A DNA stretch of 64,000 nucleotides from Ascidia mentula (Eukaryota; Chordata; Ascidiacea; Phlebobranchia; Ascidiidae), in contig OX387198.1 in NCBI GenBank assembly GCA_947561715.1, positions 12,090,001 to 12,154,000 of the forward strand, written 5' to 3'. This document shows positions 24,676 through 37,200 of the stretch, in pieces (positions within the stretch are counted from its first letter, which is position 1; the number at the start of each line of letters is the position of its first letter). The position numbers were made by a program, and so were the translations under genes. The notes beneath the pieces are model-generated. The model ran no database searches. It was not told the DNA's origin and worked only from the letters and a program-made list of their open reading frames with translations.

Positions 24676-25274
24676 GTAAGTCGTGTTATTTCAGAATTTC
24701 TACGTAAAGCGTAGCTACTTACAATTGTTGGTCAACTTTGGATTATTCATTACAATACTAAAAGTAGAAAAGAGAACATGAATTTTTCCGCCTAATGAAT
24801 CTCAATAGAAATAACAATTGTTGTCTGCAAATACAATTTAGCGCACAACGGAACATGATACAATTCAATGACCAGTGAGTAGGTATTGCAATCTATATAC
24901 AGGCAGTCCATGACATCGCTATAACAGCGACACAAAGAGGAAGAGGAAAAGGGCAAAGGCTGCACAACAAGAAACAATAGACAGTAAAGCGGAAACAAAT
25001 CGTATGTACAAAACTTGCAAATTAAATATTATGACTGTATGGCATGTCACTAACATTCTAGTTGCGGGGGCATATGTCAAAACTTGGTATTGGATTCCTA
25101 CAGCTAACAAAAACCTTTTCCTAAGCAATAGTACGACGCAACATAACAAATTGCGGCAACGTATAGTTTACAACCTTTAAAGCAACATCGCATAAACTTA
25201 GGCACGACATATTTAAAAGGACCATTTGTTGACCACTGGTAAGATGTTGACCACTGGTTGCTTGTCGCTGTTTT
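24676..25274. other. Gap between orphan exon and copy X 3' end
   Basis: AT-rich sequence with no recognised exon. It presumably contains the 3' UTR of copy X, but no clear polyadenylation signal could be assigned. Confidence 0.35.
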
Positions 25275-28200
25275 TTATGGTTCAAAAATCGTTTGAAAGG
25301 CCTGAAGAAACTTAACAATTGCCGCTCTCAATGTACTTGAACTAGTATATTCGTTTGGATACCTGAATCACAAAAAAATAATTTGCATATATCATAATGA
25401 CTCAATGGCTGACATGAAAGTTTGTCACTCGTGTTTGGCAAATGATCACTATTGTGGCAAGTAGCATGATTAAATGACAAACATGTTCTAACACAATACC
25501 TTTTAAATAAGCACAAAACGTAGATATAAACATCATGTGCAGTGACAATTTCTGTGTGATAATTTTATCAGTCTATGCACAAGCGCATTTTAATCAAGTG
25601 GCACGCGTGATTATTCCCAAAGCGCATGTGACGCACCAGAAAAATGTCTTGACTCCCGCGCTTTAGCACGATGTTGCTATTAAAATTCCATATATGCGGT
25701 TAAGGTTACCAAAAGAAAAAACTATTCAAAGTAAATTTGACTGTAACGTTTCAGGAATAGGCACCTCGAAACAAGAATGTAGCAGAAATAGTGGTTTCCA
25801 AATGTACCATAGAGTTGTGCAGTGTTCACTGTTTCTCCTGTCCCTTCGCTTTTATCCGTGAAGTAGAGGGCGCTACTTCCAGTAGATTTAAAAAGCTGGA
25901 ACAATATATCGAATAACTGCAAAATACCATTTTTAATGATAAAAGTAGCTTTGACCCAATGCGTATTGTTAGTGTTTCTCAAACATAGATTCCTTGTTAT
26001 TAACCATGTTTTACATCTTACTTCAGCGCTTGACATAACAAAAAATATTTGTATGATAGATGGGTCTGATGTTCCATACACTTGATAAGCCCGATATTCA
26101 ATATAGATTAATCCTTCCGTAAACCAATCATGGTGCGTTGTGTAACTTCCACTGCCATCGGCCCCTAAGTTTCCCCACTCCTTGAAATTCAAAAATAGAA
26201 AAAAAGTTAAGGACATTGCTCTGGAAAGACTTTCATGCTGTGGTTTTGTATCAAATACAATTGCGTGGTCAAAAAAATCCCTTTAACACGGGATTAACAA
26301 AATGTTTGATATTTGCACTTGAATGGCGTATATGAGATACAATCAAAATTGGATATTAGAGTTTCAATCAAACACATTTCTGCACTTACTTTGTCGACAT
26401 ACGTCCATTCGAGAACACGCTTAAAAATTATGCGAGATAGTTTATACCTTAATATAGTAACTTTGATAACTTTCCTTCAGGTTCCTGATGGACATTGCCA
26501 AGATAAACGGATGATCGGTAACGGAAGTCACTACAAACGATCTATCATTGGCCCTATACGAACATAAAGTAGTGTAAAATCTAGAAATCCAAACCTTTAT
26601 GACAATTTTCTGTCTCACCAGTATGTTTTGTTGTAGTATATGGATATTCGTTGATCGTTGCCTTTCCAAACACTTAACTGGAAATGGCAAAACAGAGAAC
26701 AATTTTTTTGATGAAAAACTCAATAAAAATTTGAACAAAAAATTTTAAAATGAATTGACAAAATTGTCCTTACCTGATTGCCTGTGTCATACATGTCGTA
26801 TCCTCCGTCCGCTATACTCGTGGCTGAACCATCGTATACATACTGGTAAAAATTCGAGATCGTGGTTGGAAATGTTAGGGTTGCAGCCTTTTTCAGTGCT
26901 CTCACGTATCTTGCTAGTTCAAAATCGCCTTTCAAAAAAGCATAAAAACAACGAAATAAACCAACGTGAGATAGTTCTATAATCTTCATCTAACATTTTA
27001 CAGCTTAGTCGGATTAGGGGTTACCAAATTTTGCATACCTCCTAACCCACAATCACTCAGAATGTGAAAAGAGGTTTCCATATTATTCTGCCACGTTTCG
27101 ATGTCCTGAGTTGTGTCGTTTCTAAACCTCGCAATGTCACCTAAACAACAACGTAACATAAATTGTGGGAAAAATAAATTTTCGCATTATTAGGAGCAGA
27201 CATTCACGTTAAAAAGTTCGCATGGCATTGAGTTATTGGAAAATGTAAGGTACTTACCCCCAATCGAGGTTGTTGTACTCAGCACTCCACCCAACGCCCT
27301 AGTACTCTCATTACGATGTATATTCAATTGGTCTAAACATAAAAATAAGAAGTATTCTCATTACGATGTATATTCAATTGGTCTAAACATCTGGATTAGT
27401 TTACACGTAGGCTAGTATTTACATATTTTCATTTTTGACATTTTCAAAAACAGTTTTTGGTCAAAAATACATTCGACAGCTAATTTTAAAGTGAAAGCTC
27501 CATTTGGTCAAATACGAACTCTCTGAAACAAATCCATATCACATATTAATTGATTAAGGCCTGGCTTGACTCCCGTTGTATTGTTATTAATTACTTGTCA
27601 TGGCCCTCAATGAAGCACCATTAGATCCATGAAGGGTTTTTTGGCCATTGCGCGTTTCAAAGACTTCCTTATTGAATAGGTTTGTGTGCGATTGTTAAGT
27701 AACGTGGGAATGAACAAAAGCATGAAGTTGTGCCAATTGTGTGAATTCATTATATCGGGTACAGAGTTAAACCTAAACTTACGCAAATAAAGAAACGTTA
27801 CAAGAAAAGGCCGTTTGGTCGGCAAAGTCGTGTGATAATCACACCAGCATCTCTCTAAGCATTCTGTGGCATAGGCATTTGTTAATGTTAAAAACTGCAG
27901 GTCGTCTGTGCTATGTTTATCAATGCTCATGATGGCAAGTAATCAATTGTCAATATTCTTCCAAGCGTCACAACACAAATTCCGAAAACACCAATATCTT
28001 TTTATTTTTTTCCAGTTTTGATTAGGATAATATGTGTTATCCTGTCCCCGAATGCCAAGTACCAGTATTTTGGTGCTCATTAAATCGGCGGACTAAACTA
28101 TGCGTCAATTCACAACCTTTCATAGTATAGCGGTAGTTACCCTGGACAATATTGTTGTATGCTTGCATCTGTTGAATCGTTTCATTTCGATGAATTTTCA

Positions 28201-31200
28201 ATTGGTCTAAAAACAACATGAAAGATTATATTTATTTAATGCAACCAAATTAAAATAAAGATGTTATGACAAAAACAAAATCAGAATTTTTTTGTATATG
28301 CGTTTCTATTCCAAATTTTGTGAGTTTGCAATTGCAGTTAGTGTTTGTTAAATGCAATATTGTAGTTTAATAAACAACTTGATAAATACAGTTGAATTTT
28401 TCTTACCATGAAGAATGCTCTGAAATGATTGAGTGTGTCCAGTTGTGGCCACTTGCTGTCGTAAAGCTGCTATGTCACGATGTGTTGTATTTTGCAATAT
28501 GTCAAGCTGGCCTGAAGAGCAGGTATTTTAAAATTTATTTGGTATCATACCAAATATTTGAGATTGGCATACCACAGAATTACAACCTAGTTAGTTTACA
28601 ATTACCCTAGTATTTGCGCATTTTCAAAACATTTGTTGGTCAATAATACATTCGACAGCAAATTTTGAAGTGAAAGCTCCATTTGGTCATAGACGGACCC
28701 CATGAAACAAATCCATATCACATCATAATAGATTAACCCCTGGCTTAACTCCCGTTGTATTGTTATTAATTACTTATGGCCCTCAAGGAAGCACCAATAG
28801 ATCCATGAAGGGTTTTTCGGGCATTGCGCGTTTCAAAGACTTCCTTATTGAATAGGTTTGCGTGCGATTGTAGGTCAGGTGGGAATCAACAAAGTCATGA
28901 ATTGGTGCCAATTGTGTGAATTCATCATATCGGGTACAGAGTTAAACCTAAACTTTTACGATTTTTTAAAGATACGCTACATTTTTTGTGGCGATTGTGG
29001 CGAAATATTTTAAATTTTTCAGTTAGTTTCTATGTATTTCTATTCAAACGTAACGTCGTGAAGTGCAAATATTTAATATTAATTTTAGTGAAGATTGGAA
29101 TTAGGACAATGGTGTGCGACAACCTATAACCTGATTGTAGTATATTAACCAATCGTCGGGAACACGTGTAGTCCATTGGCATTCTTATGCATAGGCATTT
29201 ATTAATGTAGAAAACTGCATTTCGTTTGTGTTATGTTCATAATGCTCTTAAATATCTATCACTCAATTGACAATATTTTTGGAAGCGTTACAGCTAAAAT
29301 TCCGATTGAAGCGAAATATCCGATTATATTTTCATTTTTACCTGTTTTGATTAAGATAATATGTAATATATCGTTACCGAATGCCAAATGCCAGTATTTT
29401 GTTTATCTTTAAATCGGCGGACTAAACCATGCGCCAATTGACAAGCTATAATAGAAGCGGTAGTTACCCTGGACAATATTGTTGTATGCTTGCATCTGTT
29501 GAATTGTTTCATTTCGATGAATTTTCAATTGGTCTAAAAACAACATGAAAGATTATATTTATTTAATGCGACCAAATTAAAATAAAGATGTTATGACAAA
29601 AACAAAATCAGAATTTTTTGTATATGCGTTTCTATTCCAAATTTTGTGAGTTTGCAATTGCAGTTAGTGTTTGTTAAATGCAATATTGTAGTTTAATAAA
29701 CAACTTCATAAATACAGTTGAATTTTTCTTACCATGAAGAATGCTCTGAAATGCTTGAGTGTGTGAAGTTGTGGCCATTTGCTGTCGTAAAGCGTCAATG
29801 TTACGATGTGTTGTATTTTGCAATATGTCAAGCTGGCCTGAAGCGCATGTATTTTATCATTTATTTGGTATCATACTAAATATTTGAGATTGGCATGTGA
29901 CAGAATTACACCCCGGTTACTTTACATATAGGCTGGTATTTGCACATTTTCAAAACTGTTTCTGGTCAATAATACATTCGACAGCTACATTTTGAAGTGA
30001 AAGCTCCATTTGGCCAAAGACGGACCCCATGAAACAAATCCATATCACATCTTAATTGATTAACCCCTGGCTTAACTCCCGTTGTATTGTTATTAATTAC
30101 TTATGGCCCTCAAGGAAGCACCAATAGATCCATGAAGGGTTTTTCGGGCATTGCGCGTTTCAAAGACTTCCTTATTGAATAGGTTTGCGTGCGATTGTAG
30201 GTCACGTGGGAATCAACAAAGTCATGAATTGGTGCCAATTGTGTGAATTCATCATATCGGGTACAGAGTTAAACCTAAACTTTTACGATTTTTTAAAGAT
30301 ACGCTACATTTTTTGTGGCGATTGTGGCGAAATATTTTTAATTTTTCAGTTAGTTTCTATGTATTTCTATTCAAACGTAACGTCGTGAAGTGCAAATATT
30401 TAATATTAATTTTAGTGAAGATTGGAATTAGGACAATGGTGTGCGACAACCTATAACCTGATTGTAGTATATTAACCAATTGTCGGGAACACGTGTAGTC
30501 CATTGGCATTCTTATGCATAGGCATTTATTAATGTAGAAAACTGCATTTCGTTTGTGTTATGTTCATAATGCTCTTAAATATCTATCCCTCAATTGACAA
30601 TATGTTTGGAAGCGTTACAGCTAAAATTCCGATTGAAGCGAAATATCCGATTATATTTTCATTTTTACCTGTTTTGATTAAGATAATATGTAATATATCG
30701 TTACCGAATGCCAAATGCCAGTATTTTGTTTATCTTTAAATCGGCGGACTAAACCATGCGCCAATTGACAAGCTATAATAGAAGCGGTAGTTACCCTGGA
30801 CAATATTGTTGTATGCTTGCATCTGTTGAATTGTTTCATTTCGATGAATTTTCAATTGGTCTAAAAACAACATGAAAGATTATATTTATTTAATGCGACC
30901 AAATTAAAATAAAGATGTTATGACAAAAACAAAATCAGATTTTTTTGTATATGCGTTTCTATTCCAAATTTTGTGAGTTTGCAAATTGCAGTTAGTGTTT
31001 GTTAAATGCAATATTGTAGTTTAATAAACAACTTCATAAATACAGTTGAATTTTTCTTACCATGAAGAATGCTCTGAAATGCTTGAGTGTGTGAAGTTGT
31101 GGCCATTTGCTGTCGTAAAGCGTCAATGTTACGATGTGTTGTATTTTGCAATATGTCAAGCTGGCCTGAAGCGCATGTATTTTATCATTTATTTGGTATC

Positions 31201-34200
31201 ATACTAAATATTTGAGATTGGCATGTGACAGAATTACACCCCGGTTACTTTACATATAGGCTGGTATTTGCACATTTTCAAAACTGTTTCTGGTCAATAA
31301 TACATTCGACAGCTACATTTTGAAGTGAAAGCTCCATTTGGTCAAAGACGGACTCCATGAAACAAATCCATATCACGTCATAATAGATTAACGCTTGGCT
31401 TGACTCCCGTTGTATTGTTATTAATTACTTATGGCCCTCAAGGAAGCACCATTAGATCTATGAAGGGTTTTTCGGGCGATTGCGCGTTTGAAAGACTTCC
31501 TCATTGAATACGTTTGTGTGCGAATTTGAGTCACGTGAAAATAAAAAAAAGCATGAAATTGTGCCAATTGTGTGAATTCATCATATCGGGTACAGAGTTA
31601 AACCTAAACTTTCTCGATTTTTTAAAGAAATGATACTATTTTTGTGACGATTGTGGCGAAAATATTTAAAAATTTTCGGTTAGTTTCCATGTATTTCCAC
31701 TCTAACGTAACGTCGTGAATATTTAATATTGGATTTTAGTGAAGATTGGATTTAAGACAATGGTGTGCAACAACATACAACCTTATTTTAGTTTATTAGC
31801 TAATTTCCGGAACACATTTGGTCAATAGGCATTTTTGGCATAGGCATTTATTAATGTAGAAAACTGCATGCCGTTTGTGTAATGTTCATAATGTTCCTAA
31901 ATGTCTGTTACTTAATCGTCAATATTTTTGGAAGCTTTGAAAAGAAACCGGTTTTGATTAAGATAGTATGTGATAGTTTTTCACCGAATGCCAAGTACCA
32001 GTATTTTGTTGATCTTTAAATCGGCGAACTAAACTATGCGCCAATTGACAAGCTATAATAGAAGCGGTAGTTTTCCTGAACAATCTTGTTGTATGCTTGC
32101 ATATGTTGAGTAGTTTCATTTCTATGAATTTTCAATTGGGCTAAAAACAACATGAAAGTTTATATTTATTGATAGGATTGAACAATTTTGTTTGCAATTG
32201 CAGTGTATTTTTTGTCAATTCCAATATTTGCAGTTGAATAAATAACTTGATAAATACAGTTGAAAATTCTTACCATGAAGAAAGCTCTGAAATGCTTGAA
32301 TTTGTGAAGTTGTGGCCACTTGCTGTCGTAAAGCTGCTATGTCACGATGTGTTGTATTTTGCAATACATCAAGCTGGCCTGAAGAGCAGGTATTTTAAAA
32401 TTTATTTGGTATCATACCAAATATTTGAGATGGGCATGCCACAGAATTACAACCTAGCTAGTTTACAAGGAGCCTAGTATTTGCGCATTTTCAAATCATT
32501 TTTTGGCCAATAATACATTCGACAGCTAATTTTGAAGTGAAAGCTCCATTTGGTCAAAGACGGACCCCCTGAAACAAATCCATATCACGTCATAATAGAT
32601 TAACCCCTGGCTTAACTCCCGTTGTATTGTTATTAATTACTTATGGCCCTCAAGGAAGCACCAATAGATCCATGAAGGGTTTTTCGGGCATTGCGCGTTT
32701 CAAAGACTTCCTTATTGAATAGGTTTGCGTGCGATTGTAAGTCACGTGGGAATGAACAAAGTCATGAAGTTGTGCCAATTGTGTGAATTCATCATATCGG
32801 GTACAGAGTTAAACCTAAAATCTTTTACGATTTTTTAAAGATACGCTACAATTTTTGTGGCGATTGTGGCGAAATATTTTTAATTTTTCAGTTAGTTTCT
32901 ATGTATTTCTATTCAAACGTAACGTCGTGAAGTGCAAATATTTAATATTAATCTTAGTGAAGATTGGAATTAGGACAATGGTGTGCGACAACCTATAACC
33001 TGATTGTAGTGTATTAACCAATTGTCGGGAACACGTGTAGTCCATTGGCATTCTTATGCATAGGCATTTATTAATGTAGAAAACTGCATTTCGTTTGTGT
33101 TATGTTCATAATGCTCTTAAATATCTATCACTCAATTGACAATATTTTTGGAAGCGTTACAGCTAAAATTCCGATTGAAGCGAAATATCCGATTATATTT
33201 TCATTTTTACCTGTTTTGATTAAGATAATATGTAATATATCGTTACCGAATGCCAAATGCCAGTATTTTGTTTATCTTTAAATCGGCGGACTAAACCATG
33301 CGCCAATCGACAAGCTATAATAGAAGCGGTAGTTACCCTGGACAATATTGTTGTTTGCTTGCATCTGTTGAATTGTTTCATTTCGATAAATTTTCAATTG
33401 GTCTAAAAACAACATGAAAGATTATATTTATTTAATGCGACCAAATTAAAATAAAGATGTTATGACAAAAACAAAATCAGAATTTTTTGTATATGCGTTT
33501 CTATTCCAAATTTTGTGAGTTTGCAATTGCAGTTAGTGTTTGTTAAATGCAATATTATAGTTTAATAAACAACTTCATAAATACAGTTGAATTTTTCTTA
33601 CCATGAAGAATGCTCTGAAATGCTTGAGTGTGTGAAGTTGTGGCCATTTGCTGTCGTAAAGCGTCAATGTTACGATGTGTTGTATTTTGCAATATGTCAA
33701 GCTGGCCTGAAGCGCATGTATTTTATCATTTATTTGGTATCATACTAAATATTTGAGATTGGCATGTGACAGAATTACACCCCGGTTACTTTACATATAG
33801 GCTGGTATTTGCACATTTTCAAAACTGTTTCTGGTCAATAATACATTCGACAGCTACATTTTGAAGTGAAAGCTCCACTTGGCCAAAGACGGACCCCATG
33901 AAACAAATCCATATCACATCTTAATTGATTAACGCTTGGCTTGACTCCCGTTGTATTGTTATTAATTACTTATGGCCCTCAAGGAAGCACCATTAGATCT
34001 ATGAAGGGTTTTTCGGGCGATTGAGCGTTTGAAAGACTTCCTCATTGAATACGTTTGTGTGCGAATTTGAGTCACGTGAAAATAAAAAAAAGCATGAAAT
34101 TGTGCCAATTGTGTGAATTCATCATATCGGGTACAGAGTTAAACCTAAACTTTCTCGATTTTTTAAAGAAATGATACTATTTTTGTGACGATTGTGCGAA

Positions 34201-37200
34201 AATATTTAAAAATTTTCGGTTAGTTTCCATGTATTTCCACTCTAACGTAACGTCGTGAATATTTAATATTGGATTTTAGTGAAGATTGGATTTAAGACAA
34301 TGGTGTGCAACAACATACAACCTTATTTTAGTTTATTAGCTAATTTCCGGAACACATTTGGTCAATAGGCATTTTTGGCATAGGCATTTATTAATGTGGA
34401 AAACTGCAAGTCGTTTGTGTTATGTTCATAATGTTCCTAAATGTCTGTTACTTAATCGTCAATATTTTTGGAAGCTTTGAAAAGAAACCGGTTTTGATTA
34501 AGATAGTATGTGATAGTTTTTCACCGAATGCCAAGTACCAGTATTTTGTTGATCTTTAAATCGGCGAACTAAACTATGCGCCAATTGACAAGCTATAATA
34601 GAAGCGGTAGTTTTCCTGAACAATGTTGTTGTATGCTTGCATATGTTGAGTAGTTTCATTTCTATGAATTTTCAATTGGGCTAAAAACAACATGAAAGTT
34701 TATATTTATTGATAGGATTGAACAATTTTGTTTGCAATTGCAGTGTATTTTTTGTCAATTCCAATATTTGCAGTTGAATAAATAACTTGATCAATACAGT
34801 TGAAAATTGTTACCATGAAGAAAGCTCTGAAATGCTTGAATTTGTGAAGTTGTGGCCACTTGCTGTCGTAAAGCTGCTATGTCACGATGTGTTGTATTTT
34901 GCAATACATCAAGCTGGCCTGAAGAGCAGGTATTTTAAAATTTATTTGGTATCATACCAAATATTTGAGATGGGCATGCCACAGAATTACAACCTAGCTA
35001 GTTTACAAGGAGCCTAGTATTTGCGCATTTTCAAATCATTTTTTGGCCAATAATACGTTCGACAGCTAATTTTGAAGTGAAAGCTCCATTTGGTCATAGA
35101 CGGACCCTCTGAAACAAATCCATATCACATCTTAATTGATTAACCCCTGGCTTGACTCCCGTTGTATTGTTATTAATTACTTATGGCCCTCAAGGAAGCA
35201 CCAATAGATCCATGAAGGGTTTTTCGGGCATTGCGCGTTTCAAAGACTTCCTTATTGAACACGTTTGCGTGCGATTGTAAGTCACGTGGGAATGAACAAA
35301 AGCATAAAATTGTGCCAATTGTGTGAATTCATCATATCGGGTACAGAGTTAAACCTAAACTTTTACGATTTTTCAAAGATACGCTACATTTTTTGTGGCG
35401 ATTGTGGCGAAATATTTTTAATTTTTCGGTTAGTTTCTTTGTATTTCTGTTCAAACGTAACGTCGTGAAGTGCAAATATTTAATATTAATTTTAGTGAAG
35501 ATTGGAATTAGGACAATGGTGTGCGACAACCTATAACCTGATTGTAGTATATTAACCAATTGTCGGGAACACGTGTAGTCCATTGGCATTCTTATGCATA
35601 GGCATTTATTAATGTAGAAAACTGCATTTCGTTTGTGTTATGTTCATAATGCTCTTAAATATCTATCACTCAATTGACAATATTTTTGGAAGCGTTACAG
35701 CGAAAATTCCGATTAAAGAGAAATTTCCGATTATATTTTCATTTTTACCTGTTTTGATTAAGATAATATGTAATATATCGTTACCGAATGCCAAATGCCA
35801 GTATTTTGTTTATCTTTAAATCGGCGGACTAAACCATGCGCCAATTGACAACCAATAATAGAAGCTGTAGTTACCCTGAACAATATTGTTGTATGCTTGC
35901 ATATGTTGAGTAGTTTCATTTCGATGAATTTCCAATTGGTCTAAAAACAACATGAAAGTTTATAAATATTGATAGGATTGAATAATTTTGTTTGCAAATT
36001 GCAGTATATTTTTTGTCAATTCCAATATTTGCAGTTGAATCAATGACTTGATAAGTACAGTTGAAAATTCTTACCATGGGCATGGATATTTCTTACCTGT
36101 AACATAACTTTGCAGGGCTTGCATATCAGCGATGGTGCCATTTCGATAGTTTTCTAAGTTATCTGAATAAACAGGAAGTTTTGTGAGTAGAATTATTCGT
36201 TTGTAAGTTTGGATTACAACGAAGTGAACATAATGTGATTTTCTGAAACAAAAACGTTTCAAAAGGTTTTTGCAGCCGTTTGCATGCAATGTTACCTCCT
36301 GTAGAAGTCAGAACATTACTCTTAATAAGTGAATATTAACTATACGTCTCAACGAATTCCTTTACACATTTTGCCCTACTTAATGATTGAATAAAACGTT
36401 AAAAGTAATATTCTTACCCTGTACGTAGGTTACGCTTCCCTGGATAGCTCTCATGCTTTGGTTGCTTCCATCCCGATGTATCTCCAGTTGACCTGAACGT
36501 AGGCTATGTATTTTACACATTACAAGATGTTTAATTTGTTACATTTTAAGTATATAATGCTTTTGTGCTTCAATATCAACAATGTTAGTATCTCTCAAGG
36601 GTTGTCAAAATAATCTCGTTCAATTATTCAACTTTAGATCCTTCGCCATTGCTGTGCTGGTGAAGATTTATTAAGGCCACTTAAAGGAAATATATTTCTT
36701 TATAATCCACAATTTCTAAGATATTCAACTGTGTTTTCAGGCTCTTGCTATACTGTTGCTCAAGGTTTAGTTTGATGTAATGTGTTGTTTTGATTATAAA
36801 AGTGTGACTTTAAACAGATTTTACATAATCAAATAAGTTATGTTAAATCCATACCTGAATACTGCATTTTAACTTTAATAATAAACATGGCCCATTAATT
36901 CAACTTAGAATATTCAAGCATTGTTTAAATTTTAGGCAAAATCCAAGCATAAAGACACATAACGAAGAATGTGTCCCATATCACCAAAAGCATAGAAAGT
37001 AAAAAATTAGGGTGTTGTCGAAATTTGATTTTGTTGGCGAAATTTAATTCAAGTTATCGAATATTTGCATTTACCCCGTGTGCTTCACATTAGGACAAAA
37101 CATAATACAATATTTTGCACATGTTTTAAGTAAATACGGTCCTTACTTTGTATTAATGCTACACTTCTCTGAATTCCTTGCATTACAACTGTGGTTTCAT

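Larger units (their letters stand above)
28141..35940 (-). repeat. Tandem array of stalk exon pairs, 1.26-1.33 kb unit
   Basis: Each unit holds a 66-nt exon (QLKIHRNETIQQMQAYNNIV type, 22 aa) and a 105-nt exon (QLDILQNTTHRNIDALRQQM type, 35 aa = five heptads). 66-nt exons: 28141-28206, 29468-29533, 30795-30860, 32075-32140 (damaged), 33337-33402, 34615-34680 (damaged) and 35875-35940. 105-nt exons: 28407-28511, 29733-29837, 31061-31165, 32274-32378, 33602-33706 and 34814-34918. Introns are repeated as well. Units at 30795+32075 and 33337+34615 form a higher-order repeat with a 2.54-kb period. Every intact exon is phase 1 at both ends. Part of the intron sequence also matches 9120-9420 in copy W, so the array grew from an ordinary family intron. 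Confidence 0.9.

Noticed and set aside
28392..35017. Plus-strand frames such as MINTVENSYHEESSEMLEF... repeated in the array
   Set aside because: They are antisense to the 105-nt stalk exons and recur only with the array units.
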